This document shows, one piece after another, positions 53,423-64,000 of a DNA stretch of 64,000 nucleotides. The notes under the pieces are model-generated. The model was not told the DNA's origin. It saw only the letters and a program-made list of their open reading frames with translations, and did not search any database. The first letter of the stretch is position 1. The number at the start of each line of letters is the position of its first letter. A program made the translations under genes and the position numbers. Source of the stretch: Xenoacremonium recifei (taxonomy: Eukaryota > Ascomycota > Sordariomycetes > Hypocreales > Nectriaceae); NCBI GenBank assembly GCA_012184525.1, contig WOFQ01000013.1, positions 124,001-188,000 of the forward strand, in the 5' to 3' direction.

Positions 53423-56293
53423 CTATGCTCCTTCGAGACCGTACTGCACCGTCCATTCGCTGCACTTGCGTATTTCTTCCTCTCCCACTGACTTCTTCGT
53501 CTTTTCCACGGCTTCATACATATCCTGGACCGTCAAAGGCGGCTCCTTGAGTTGTCGCCCAGGCACTTTGCTCCATTTCATCATCACTGCTCCAGGAGTA
53601 CCTGGTTGACATGGCGTATACCACTCGCCTTGGCTGTCGCGATACTGCTCAGGAGTCAGCCGATGAACGTCAACCGAGTGTCCGGAGTACTTACCTTCCG
53701 AAAGTATGTTGCCGAATAGACCTTCTTGACCGGCATCATCAAAGCATCTTGGACGAGATTGGCGATGTCGCTACCAGAGTACCCCTCTGTTCTCCTTGCC
53801 AGATCCCAGAACACACGGTCTACGTCCCCAAGCGAGGCGGCCATGTCCCCCGAATGCACCTTGAACAGCTCCCGGCGAGCACTCTCATCCGGTAGAGGCA
53901 CATGGATTCTCTTCTGGAACCGTCTCCTAACGGCGGGGTCCAACGACCAGGGAAGGTTAGTAGCACCCAGAACGAAGACTCCGTCGTTGTTGTTTCCAAC
54001 ACCATCCATTTGCACGAGGAATTCCGTCTTCATGCGCGATGTGTCTTCGTTACTGGTTCCTCCGCCATCCCGATTTCCACAGAGGGCGTCAATCTCATCA
54101 ATGAAGATGATCGAAGGCTTCTTCTCTCTAGCAAGTTCGAAGAGTTGCTTCATCAACCTGGATTCAGTCAGCAAGTGCACTTATCTCTCGGTGACTACCT
54201 CACAAACGTACTGCTCACTCTCACCAATCCACTTTGACATGATGTCGCTGCTGCTGACGCTGAAGAGCGTATGATCAACCTCGGTAGCAACAGCCTTAGC
54301 CAGGTAACTTTTGCCAGTGCCAGGAGGTCCATACAGCAACAAAGCTCGTCTAGCCCGTCGCTTACCACGAAACATTTGCGGGAAGCGGATAGGAAAGATG
54401 ATGGCCTCTTGAAGCTCAGCTTTCGCAGACTCCAAACCAGCAACATCCTCCCATTTAACGTTAGGCTTCTCGGAAAGAATAGAGCTCATCAACGCATCCT
54501 TGAGCTTCGCATCGTTGAACTTTTTGCTGAGCTTGTCTATCTCGTCGGGTTCTTGCGTCGAGGGTTGGTTCTGGTTCTGGTTGTAATTGAAGTTGGAGTT
54601 CATCGGCGGCATCCCGTGAGGATTTGACTCGGCTCCTGCGACGAGTCGACGCACAACCATTGAATGGCCACATGTCCGCTGAGCTTTCCAGCAAGCCGTG
54701 CAAAAATCGTTATCCCCAAAGCTGCATGTCTCACACCAGTAGAAGAGGTCTCCAACCAGTATTTTCGTTCCACAGCCATCGCAGATCCGGTGATCTTGAG
54801 GGGTCTCTCGGGGTTCAGGCTCGTCCAGAAGCTCGACCATCATCTTCTTGGGGTTGTGACTGACACTGCAGCCGTGGAGATAGGGTGGTTCGTAGCAGGA
54901 AGTACATAGATCAAAGTCGCCGTTGTTGCAGATGTTGCAAAAGTACACCTCTTCTCCAATACAGATCCCCCGAGAGCATCCGTCGCAGGTGAGATGGCCC
55001 TTGGTAGCGCGGACCGCCGAGGACGAGCCTCCCTGTCGCTGATCAATATGCCACATGGCGCGAACGAACTCTTCCTTATCCAGCTTTCCGTTCCGGTCCA
55101 GGTCAACTTGCTCCCATATCTCTGACAACGTCTTCGTGTCGAGTCCACTTCCCATCATTATCGTTACGGCCTCATTCCCAGTAATGAACAAGCGCCCGTT
55201 CGAATGTGCATCAAATTGGCCCTCGTATATTTTCCTTGCATCTGTCGAGATACCAGATGAATCGACATTCTCCTTTCCCAGTTGGAGAAAAGGGTTTGAA
55301 CTCGAGCTCGGGTTTCTCGGAGGGAGAACAGGAGGAGTCGGCTTTGTGGCGCTCGGGGTAGAAGGCTTGGGTGTGGGAGCAGTGGTAGTGAGCGATGGTT
55401 GCGGAAGCCGAGTGATCTTGGGGATCAAATTCGACGCTGGGCTAACGTTCGAGGCCAAATTGTTGAGCAACTCAGTACCAAATGGGACACTTGGCAAGAC
55501 GTAGGGATACGTAGCTCCGCCGAGAAGCATTGGCATACCAGCACAGAAGTAGTACTTCGTGGACCACGGACACAGGACACTGGCCTTTCCGAGAGTAAGG
55601 CCAGTATGATAAAGACCGCCAGACGGAAATTCTTCTATGGCTTTGGCCAAGCTGGGCGGTATGCCATTCCAATGGATAGTGCTACCAGCCTTCAAGATGA
55701 CCGCTCCCTGGAAACCGCAGACGACGTAAGATAGTTGGGATACTTGGCGAGCCGTGCTTGTGATATCGAGATAGCTGCTGGCCAGGGTGTAGAAAGAGTC
55801 GGGGAACTTGCCAGAGAGCTGGACAGTCCCGTCATAGTATCTGATGAACCACCCGCCAAGGGGAGAGAAGGCGACGTGATCTATTCTAGAACCAGGATTG
55901 AGACTCAGCTGTGACTTGACGACCTCCAGCATATCATTAGCATTAGAGATTACTAATACGATATCAGTTCCCAACTCCAGAACACGGGCTTCGTTCATAA
56001 TGAGAGCATCTCACAGTCACCCTTCCGGGTCATGAGGGCAAAGCGTCCATCCGGACAAGACGAGAGCCAGTCGATCAGAGTCCCAGCCATAGACTTGTCC
56101 GTGAAGGGTTCGGCAAGCTGGTCCCAGGTATGTTGGAGGGCCAGAGGAAGATTATTCCTGGATAAGGCCAGCCAGTCAGCCAAGAAAGCACATTTGGATT
56201 GGCAAGACGAGGAATGGAGACGCACGCAAGCCCGAACTTCTCGTTGCCCATAGCCCATGACGAGGCGTCGGGCCCGAAGAAGTAGAAGACCAT
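53423..56293 (-). CDS. EH-ZZ-ZZ-Vps4-type AAA ATPase
   Basis: Large multi-domain ATPase of about 880 aa. First exons 56226-56293, 56015-56157 and from 55952 (introns 56158-56225 and 55953-56014) join three frames without a break. Order of domains: a beta-rich N-terminal region (MVFYFFGPDASSW .. GSRIDHVAFSPLGGWF); a Pro-rich linker; an EH domain with an EF-hand loop (DLDRNGKLDKEEF); two ZZ zinc fingers (CDGCSRGICIGEEVYFC.. and CDGCGTKILVGDLFYWC..); then a Vps4-like AAA module with Walker A GPPGTGKS, Walker B IIFIDEIDAL, the arginine region RRRFQKRIHV and the Vps4 C-terminal beta domain and helix (WYTPC, EEEIRKCSEWTVQYG). No MIT domain is visible; EH and ZZ modules replace it. Probably acts on membrane or ESCRT-like substrates. 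A further intron joins GESEQ to LMKQLFELA. Confidence 0.9.
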
Positions 56294-57186
56294 GCTGGGC
56301 AGTAGTCTGGCGAAGATCACGCAGCTGATTCAAAGCTCTGGAGACGACAGAGACGAGGGACAAAAGATGAGGGACATGCATCGCCAGTGCCAGCAGAGAG
56401 AGTCAGTCAGCCCTACCATGGCGCGGGGTCTCGGTCTGGACCGACAGCGGCCTAACCCCCCGGCCAGCGCCTCATTCAGCTCCCGCTGCTGCGGCTGAGT
56501 TCTGAAGCAGCGCATTCTCGTGCAGTGCGCCAGAGGCGTTCAGTCTGGGGAATTCGATTGGGCCTGGAGTCGAGCTCCTGGACCCTGGACCCCTGTAGTT
56601 TGGGAGAAGAGCAGCTTGCCTGGTTGGGAATGGCCTTGGAGGTCGGTCTCGGAAACAGGAGAATCGTATTTCCGGCGCTTCCCCAGATTGAGACAAGGGC
56701 GAGCCGGGGCGGGAGAAGTGGAATTCTGGATCTCCTCATCACTCACAAATCAATAAACATCAGTCATCACGGACCGCCCGTCTTCCACGGACGTCTGGCC
56801 GGACCCGAATTGAGTTTGCTCGCCTCGCCTTTTTGTCTTTCCCACGGCAATTCGGATTGTCCCGGGGATTTCTCTCCCTCTGCCTCCGGGCTCTCCGGAC
56901 AGCATCGGCGTCTGCAAACTCGCCCTTCTCTCTGATTGCTTCCTCCGATTAGATCCTGGGCCAGTCGGCTCAAGTGACGTAAGGGCCCACCCATCACCAT
57001 CGACCCTGTTCTTGCCTTGCTCATGGCTTGATCATCTAGCGCCCGTTTTTTCGTCTTGACGTTGGCCTGACTAATGACGACGGTAGGCCAGGATTGACCC
57101 GAGCCGCTTTCCATATCATAAACAGGGACGCTCCAAATTCTCTCTCGACTCTGTCCTTCTCACACTCCGCTTGCGATGCTGTCCCC
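56294..57186. promoter_or_regulatory. Divergent intergenic region
   Basis: About 0.9 kb shared by the AAA ATPase and the DUF2985 gene. GC-rich with chance frames on both strands. An in-frame Met at 57094 could extend the DUF2985 protein by 31 codons. Confidence 0.5.
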
Positions 57187-59473
57187 ATGGATCGCTCCCA
57201 TCTACAGCCTCAGCAGCAGCCCTCGAGCGGCCTGCTAGAGGTCCCCTCGGCGTCCAGCCCGGGTGCGAGTCCATCGCCATCTCGCCGATCATCCCGAATC
57301 TCGCTGAACCCTCCCACGCCTGCCGCCAGCAGCGAGGCCAACAACAACGACGACTACTTCGAGCGCCTCAGTTCCGTGCCCTCGACGCGGTCGCGCCTCT
57401 CCGTCTTCCCGTCCTTCCGCCGTTCCAGCGTGTCTGAAGCCGCCCCCGAACGGCCTGTGTCTGCAGTCTCCGAGGCCAGTCGTGTGCCAAGCATCCGTCT
57501 GCGCCGAGTCTCCAACGCTTCGCTCTCCTCGCAGAGAAACTCGCAACTCTCGACTTCGGACGGCTTCTCCGGCGATCATGATGACTTCGCAGGCGGTCGA
57601 CCGCGGAGCATCTCCCAGCCTGAACGGGCCCGGGTGGCCGCAGATCCGAGTGCCCTGGCCCGTCACTCCCGCCGGGTGCCGCAGGTTGCGATGCCACGAC
57701 TGACGGAGGAAGGGGCACGACCAACAATGGCTGAGCTAGGCGTCGAGAATGACTCTCCGCCTCTGTCCCCGACGCTGTCGCTTCCCGAGAACACGACGAG
57801 TCGAACTGAGGACCTCGAAAACAATGCTGCAACCTCGCGCATGGGGCGAGCCCGCGCCATCAGCCGCATGTTCTGGCCCGGCCATCGACGGCAACAACAG
57901 GGCAACCAAGAAACTGGCCCTCCGGCACCCAACTACGAGGACGAATACACACAAGAGTTGGTGGACTGGCTCGATGTCATCGGTGAGCTACAAGCCTCAA
58001 TTGTCCCTTGCTCACCTTCTCACTAACACCATCACAGACCCCGAAGTGCAAACCCTCTCAACCCTTACCAACGTCCAGAACTCGCTCTTCGTCCCCGATC
58101 TCGGAAACTGGATCAACCGCCGCCCGACCTACGTCCTGTCCCAACACGACGTCGAACAGCAATGGGCGCGCGCCACGGCTGCCGAGGAGAAGCGCCAGTC
58201 CGTCGCCCAGGAACTCCCGGAGACTTCAACCTTCGAACCGCCCTTCCCCGCCGACGCCGAAGAGCCCTCCGCGCCGCCCATCCAGCGCTCCAGCACCATC
58301 ACCTCGCGCCTCACCGAGTCGCACTACGCGGCTCTCCCGCACGGCACCAACCTCGAGGGCTGGACGCCCGCCGAGAAGCGCGAGCTCGACGACCACGTGC
58401 GCCACCTGCTGCACTCGCGCCGCGCCCGCTTCAAGCGCCGCCTCAAGGGCTTCGGCCAGTACGTGCGCCGCCCGCTAGGCTTCTTCGTGACGCTCTACGC
58501 CACGCTCATCACGCTCTTCGGCCTCGCCTGGGTGCTCTTCCTCATCGGCTGGATCTACGTCGGCTCCAAGCAGGTCTATGCCATCCACGTCATCGACAGC
58601 GTGCTGGTCGCGCTGTTCGCCGTCATGGGCGACGGGTTGGCCCCTTTCCGCGCCGTCGACACCTACCACATGATCTACATCGCCCGCTACTCACGCATGA
58701 TCGCCAACGCGAAGAAGGGCAAACGCCCGCGCTCGCGCCTTCAGAAGCGCAATATCCCGCTCGACGTCCGCGAGAGCATGGAGCGCGCTGCCTCAGCCGA
58801 TGGGCCTCAGATCGTCTGCCACGTCCCGACACACAACCACCACCACCCACTTCAACAACCACCCAACCCGCGCGCCTCTACTGAACAAGACGATGCGACG
58901 CTCAATCCTCCTGCCAACGACGATGACCTCGACCCTTTCCCCGACCTCGAGAGCGCCAAGTCCGAATGCGACTTCGCCTACCTCACCCCCCGCCAACAGC
59001 GCTCCCTCGAGCACCACCAGCGCAAGCTCGCCAAATCGCACTCCTTCTACAAACCCCACGAGACCTTCACCCACCACGCCTTCCCGCTCGACCTCCTCAT
59101 CGCCATCGTCGTCCTCCTCGACTGCCACTCCTGCCTGCAAATCTCCCTCGGCGCCTGCACCTGGGGCATCGACTACCACACGCGGCCCTTCGCCCTGACC
59201 ACCGTCATCCTCTGCGTCAGCATCACCTGCAACATCACCGCCGGCCTCGTCATCACCATCGGCGACCGCCGCACCCGCAAGAAGGACGTCATGGCCCTGC
59301 TGGACCGCCAGGAACTCACCGGCGATGCGATCCGGCACATCGAGGAGCGGCGGCGTCGCGAGCATGGGAGCGATAACGAGGGCGAGTCGTCGTCGTCGCC
59401 GTCGCCCGTGGATGGCGATTCGACTCAGGAGAAGGACCGGAATAAATTGACCAAGGAGCCCTCCTTGAACTAA
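57187..59473 (+). CDS. DUF2985-type integral membrane protein
   Basis: Predicted 743 aa from exons 57187-57982 and 58038-59473 (2232 nt). The first 270 residues are Ser/Pro/Arg-rich and look disordered with many potential phosphosites. A cytoplasmic region follows (DPEVQTLSTLTNVQNSLFVPDLGNWINRRPTY, a conserved block of these fungal proteins). Membrane helices lie at about 430-455 (FFVTLYATLITLFGLAWVLFL), 470-490, 615-635 and 650-675 (ALTTVILCVSITCNITAGLVITIG). PLGFFVTLYATLITLFGLAWVLFLIGWI-type sequence is the mark of Pfam DUF2985. Function unknown; proteins of this family are conserved in ascomycetes. Strong GC bias at third positions creates long false frames in the other five frames of exon 2. 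Confidence 0.85.
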
Positions 59474-59876
59474 TGTCTGTTTAGCGTCTGGTGTTTTTGA
59501 CGGTGCTGCATTTACACGCATGGTTGTTATATACCTATATTAGCATAAGGAGCAAGCATCTTGGGATTTCTAGGAAGGGAAGTGTCAAAAGGAGGGAGCG
59601 TCTTTGACGATGGCATGACATGATATACGATAGAGACAATGGTAATGCTCATAATGTCATAATTGCTGAGATTTGCTCAGCTTGTTGCAATTGGAAGTAT
59701 AGTGCTGTGAAGTGATGAAACGTCATCAATTTGCGGGCCGGACCGTGAAAGGCCATGCCTAAGCCGCGTGTGCCCCTGAACATCCCATGCTAGCACCACT
59801 GATCTCAGCGTCATACATCTTATTCATTTGTGCGCACTATCTTTCAAGAATACAGCACATTCATCCAACTCCTCTC
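59474..59876. other. Convergent intergenic region
   Basis: About 400 bp between convergent DUF2985 and nucleoside-transporter genes. No gene seen. Confidence 0.55.
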
Positions 59877-61878
59877 CTACGACGACGTCGTGAAATGCGA
59901 CAGCTGGTTCGTAACCACCAGACCAGCCACACTCGCCGACGTCAGCGTCGCCAACACACCCGAGAACAGCGCCGACAACGCAAGGCCTGAAACATCGCCG
60001 CCGCGGGACGGCGCAATCTGGCTGAGGATACCAATCTGAATACCCATGGAACCGATGTTGCCGAAACCGCAGAGGGCGTAGGTGGCGATGAGCTGGGATC
60101 GAGGGGAGAGGTCCGAGTAGTAAGCGTCGTTGGCGAGGGCAGAGAAGCCGTTGTATTCGTTCTACAATATATGGTGTTATTCACTTGCAAGGCAGGTTAC
60201 ATTTAAGAAATGAGTGTCGACTTACGGTGATGACCTTCTCAGCAATGAGCTTGGCAACCTTGAGCAGGTCGCCGTTACGGGGAACACCAAGCAGGAAAGC
60301 AACCGGGTACAGAATGTAGGCCAGGATGGTCTGGAGAGTCAACTCGGGGTCGTTGATGTTGATGTAGTGTCCCCACCAGGTGAGCAGACCGTTGATGAGA
60401 CCGACGAGAGCAATGATGCACAGCAGCGAGGAGACAATGGTGAGACCAATCTGCATGCCCAGCCAGGTTCCGTTGGCGAACGCGTGCAGGGCGTTTTCAG
60501 CCTTGTGCTCATCGTCATCAGGGATTACGACTCGGCCAGCGGTGAGAGTCTCCTCCGTCTCAGGGTATCGCAGCTTGGAGATTGCGAGCGACGCCGGAAT
60601 CGACATGATGCACGACGACACCAGCGCCTCAGCGTTCAGACCCAGACCAATGTATCCGACCAAGACGGAACCCGAGATGGTAGCGAAACCGCAAGTCATG
60701 ATCTGGTGGATCTCGGCCTTGGTCATGTGCGGCACGAAGGGTCGGACCAACATGGCAGATTCACCCTGACCGATGAAAGGCGTAGCAGCAGCGACAACGG
60801 CCTCAGCGCCAGACACTCCCAGCATCCAGAAGACGAAGATGGCAAACTTTCGGATAAACCACTGGATGAACCCGATGTAGTACAGGATCTGGACGAGCGA
60901 GATGAAGAAGATGATGGCTGGCACGACGCCAATCAAGAACCAGGGAAGCGCCGCAACGTCAGAGGAGGTCAGGAAGGTGACACCATCGCCTGCAAAGCCG
61001 AGCAAGTCGCCGGCACGGTCCGCGATGAACTTGAAGATGCTGTAACCGACGCCCGTTCGTAGGACAAACAAGCCGATGATGTACTGGGCGAGCATGCCGC
61101 CGATGACGGTGCGCCAGTTGATGTGCTTGCGGTCCCGGCTCGTGGCCCAGAGGACGAAGATGAACACCAGCATGCCGAAAAGACTGACAGCGCGGTTCTC
61201 GCGAGTGTTGTCGGCCACCTCCTCCGAGACGAAGGACCCAATACAGATGACAGCGATAGTCACCAGCGCGCCCAGGGGAGTGCGCGCCTTGGCCGGGATG
61301 CGATCGTACACCTTGACGGCGGTATGCTGCCAGACGGTTCGGATAGGGCCCGAGACATAGCGAATCGGCACGTGGAAGAAGAGTAGACGAAGGCTGATGG
61401 CAAGCCAGAGCAGGAACGGCACCACCCAGTTCTTGTCGCTGTGATGGACAACCAACGAGGCAATCCACCAACCCGTGAACAACAGGAAGATGAACAGGTG
61501 GACTATAATCCGGTAATGGCGGTAGACCAGGGCAAACTTGCCACGAGACTTGTGCGAACCGCCCTCCTCGGGAGTTGCGACAATGCCCGGCACGGCCTTC
61601 TCGTGATCGCTGTAATCGGGCGGCGTCGCCACAGGCGCCTTGTCGAGGCCATGCTTGTGGAGGGAGCTCTGCGCAGGCACGGCCGTCGGGTCTAGCGTCG
61701 TGTCCTTGGTGTAGGTAGCATCATCATGGTGGCCGTCGGCATCAATTCGAGGCGAATGGTGAAGGTGCTCGTGGTGGTGCTGATGCGCAGGCTCGAGAGC
61801 CGGGTCCGAGTTGCGACGGAGGGGCTCCGAGACTTCGGGGTCGGCCTTGGGGGCCGGCGAGGTCGCAGGTTCAGCCAT
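59877..61878 (-). CDS. Concentrative nucleoside transporter (CNT family)
   Basis: Plasma-membrane proton- or sodium-coupled nucleoside importer. Predicted 645 aa from exons 60226-61878 and 59877-60161. A His-rich hydrophilic N-tail of about 110 residues is followed by roughly ten to thirteen helices. The CNT core is clear: Nucleos_tra2_N (FVLWATSRDRKHINWRTVIGGM), the gate region, GVSGAEAVVAAATPFIGQGESAMLVRPF with the substrate-binding GQGES and the following YIGLGLNAEALVSSCIMSIPASLAISKL, then NEYNGFSAL after the intron and CGFGNIGSMGIQIGILSQIAP near the end. Related fungal protein CntA of Aspergillus nidulans carries purine and pyrimidine nucleosides. It lies 44 kb from the dioxygenase cluster and its promoter has no TCGGCCGA. 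Confidence 0.93.
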
Positions 61879-64000
61879 TGAGCCTTGGTTCCAGGTACAG
61901 AGGGACTAGGGGGGTTGTTGAAGCTCCCGTTAAAGTCTGGCGAAGGAGAGTTGGAGTTGGGGAGGTTGGAGGTCGTTGAAGACTTGTAAGCTTCAGCTTC
62001 GACGACTTCGGCCTCAACGTCAACTCGGCTCGACCACTTCACAACTCGACGACGACTTCAGCAGAGAGAAAATCACCAGACAAGTCGACCTGAGACCGGT
62101 CAGACGAGACAAACCCGCGGGCAGAAAATTCTCAACGGTCGCACGACGCGCAAGTCAAGTCAGTCAGTCAGGGTCGTCGTGGGTCGAGAGCGGACCGGAC
62201 CTTTTAAGCTCTCCCTCGAGCGAGTAATGGTAGCACCGCGAAGAGGCCGGGGCAGAGGATACTAGCTATCAGATAGACATGCAGGCCCCGGGACCGCGTC
62301 TCGACCATTGAGGGGGCCCGAGATATCGGTTTGGGGCTGCACGCGGTCACTTGCTGGAGATGGGATGGTCAGCGATGGTCCTGTCTCATGGCATGGATTC
62401 ATGGATGGATTCACCAACCAGCGCACGAGGCGCAAGCTCAGCACAGCTCGAAACAGGGCCCCAAAAGCTTATCGGGTCAGCCGATCCTGGTCAATAAGCG
62501 GCATCCCCCCTCCATCTTGGCTTCCCTCAGTCGATCCATCGTCGAGTTGGGCAACTGACGGTACAGTACCAGCCAGAACTGTCGCTCGGTGTGTGAAAGC
62601 CCGACGTCATGCGATTCTGGGCCCGCTGATTGGCCCCAAGTCCTGTCCTTCGGCTTCCGGCAGCATATCCGTACGTAAAATCCTGCAGCGCGGGGAGTGC
62701 CGTGACTTGAGAATTGGTGGACAGAGTATAGCGGCGGCAAAGGATGGACGTTGCGATGAGGTGGAAACGAATGAAAATCTCAGGCAAGGCAAGGCCAGGT
62801 ATCCGCGGTACGTACCTACCTAACCTTAGGTCCTCAGGCGCAAAAAGTCCCGTCGCCACCCCGCCTGCCCAGGTGGAAGGTGCGGCTCGACATCCTCTTC
62901 TGGAAGGTTGCTGGAACGCCGCCCGGCGCCTGCCTCGCCGCCCAGCCAATCGTGCTACAGCGCACCGGCCACTGTGGCTCCAGTGGGTTACAGTGGCTTC
63001 TAGCGGTGATCCACCCCACTAACTGGTCCCGGTCCCACTGTAGAAATATTTGCTGTGAGCAACGATGGACCTCACCTCATCAGGCCCGGACCATGCTGAA
63101 TGTCACCACGAGGACAGTCCCCGGAATCTAGAAACAGACCCTTCTTCTAGGATCTTATCGCTTTTTTGCAAGATAGAATCTGAGCTGGGGACAAAAGTGG
63201 TTGCCTGCTCTCCTCTGTCAGGCCATTCGAGCCGCGCGTGAGCTGTTGGTTGCGATATGCTCCCTCTTAATCATCAACTACCAACATCCCAAAAACTCCA
63301 GCCAGTCCATAGCTAGGGCACTTTAGTCCATATCGCGTTATAGGTACTTTTTGTCAAATCTTCGCTTGGCATCTGGTCCGGAACGTGTCATCCTGCACGT
63401 CAGCCAGCATGCCAACCACCATTCCCTGACTTACATGATCCTTCGTCCACCACCATCGAAATATCAGACTATTATGCTTATCACCGCTGCTACGCGGCTA
63501 TCTCTTGGCCATGGATGTCACCGATGATAAGCTCCCGTTCACTGCCGCGCTCAACCCCTGCCCTCCCAACTACTGTAATTGCCTAGCCCCAAGCCAGCCT
63601 TTATCCCGTCTTAAGCTTGTTGTTCCGTGCCAACCCAAAGTGCCAAGTTCTGCCAAGGGACCTCCCAAGTCGAATAGCTTCAATCTACTGAATCAATTTC
63701 GAGAGTTTGAGTCTCGCCAAGAAACCCCAAGACTTTCCCGTATCTCTGTCCCGGATAGGTATCATCTTCCTGGAGTCTCCACGCTGCCTTGCAAATCTCC
63801 TTCCTCTCTCAGTGTAGCTGATCGCCAGAGCAGTTTGCATTCGCTTTCTAGTCCCCGGACTGCCCGAGCCCAAACTTCCCCACAGCATGTGTCCGTGATA
63901 TGCATGCTCTCGTCATCTCGTGGCCGCGTTGGGATTTGGTCCTGTAATATTATCTGTGTCAACATCTCGAGCACGAGATGCACCGGGTGATCGGGTGCGC
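61879..64000. other. Intergenic to window edge, no supported gene
   Basis: About 2.1 kb. It begins with the transporter promoter and 5' leader, rich in CAACTCGACGAC-like and GTCAGTCAGTCAG repeats near 62040-62170. The longest frames (171 and 161 codons at 62308 and 63505 on plus) lack motifs and overlap minus-strand frames. A gene start could lie near the right edge but cannot be shown. Confidence 0.5.

Noticed and set aside
55990..56020. Apparent frameshift or stop/start overlap (TTATGA) in the AAA ATPase gene
   Set aside because: An intron at 55953-56014 with a GTGAGA donor and a TTAG acceptor joins the frames and removes the overlap, so no frameshift or reinitiation is needed.
58008..59521. 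Long frames on both strands (up to 242 codons) overlapping the DUF2985 exon
   Set aside because: They are low-complexity Arg/Pro/Ala or Asp/Glu/Val translations caused by GC-biased third codon positions; the DUF2985 frame alone has membrane helices and a conserved block.
59877..61878. Nucleoside transporter as a member of the dioxygenase cluster
   Set aside because: It lies 43 kb away and its upstream region has no TCGGCCGA site, so functional linkage is not supported by the sequence.
63505..63990. 161-codon frame at the right edge
   Set aside because: Ser/Pro-rich composition without a recognisable domain, overlapped by antisense frames; cannot be supported.
1..64000. tRNA genes, rRNA, CRISPR arrays, intact transposons
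   Set aside because: No cloverleaf with A and B boxes, no rRNA core, no regular spacer array and no transposase or reverse-transcriptase motifs were found on reading; a tRNA scan would be needed to exclude tRNAs fully.

Overview
The window reads as nuclear DNA of a filamentous ascomycete, probably a sordariomycete (the class is inferred from protein resemblance only). The evidence is short GT-AG introns of about 50-70 nt with CTRAC-like branch sites, Zn(II)2Cys6 regulators, CFEM, NCS1, DHA2 and DUF2985 families, and roughly 1 gene per 3 kb on both strands. I found no rRNA, tRNA, CRISPR, plasmid or intact transposon. All exon joins are read by eye; where I list exons, the summed length is a multiple of three.

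Left part (1-17 kb): an amino-acid permease truncated by the window edge is followed by the most interesting region. About 13 kb holds an allantoate/pantothenate-type MFS carrier, an NCS1 nucleobase-type permease, an isopenicillin-N-synthase-type 2-oxoglutarate (2OG) dioxygenase, two TauD/xanthine-hydroxylase-like 2OG dioxygenases, a Zn(II)2Cys6 regulator and an alpha/beta hydrolase. All three divergent promoters in this block carry the 8-bp palindrome TCGGCCGA (six exact and two 7/8 copies), and I saw no other exact copy in the window. I read this as a co-regulated uptake and oxidative catabolism cluster for a nucleobase- or nucleoside-like compound; the substrate is unknown.

Middle (17-46 kb): a small secreted Ser/Asp-rich protein, a MYND-finger protein, a four-pass membrane protein, a tiny protein with three beta-prism-type repeats, a secreted GH3 beta-glucosidase, a DHA2 drug-efflux carrier with three tandem CGG-N13-CCG-like elements in its promoter, a second Zn(II)2Cys6 regulator, methionine aminopeptidase 2, an alginate-lyase-family protein, an aldo/keto reductase, an alpha/beta hydrolase and a GH43-like protein. 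Long gene-poor stretches lie at about 21.6-24.0 and 24.6-27.1 kb.

Right part (46-64 kb): a CFEM membrane protein with a repetitive Pro/Gln tail, a third Zn(II)2Cys6 regulator whose zinc cluster is completed by a predicted 6-nt micro-exon, a class III aminotransferase just downstream, an EH-ZZ-ZZ-Vps4-type AAA ATPase, a DUF2985 membrane protein and a concentrative nucleoside transporter. The last 2 kb hold no gene I can support.
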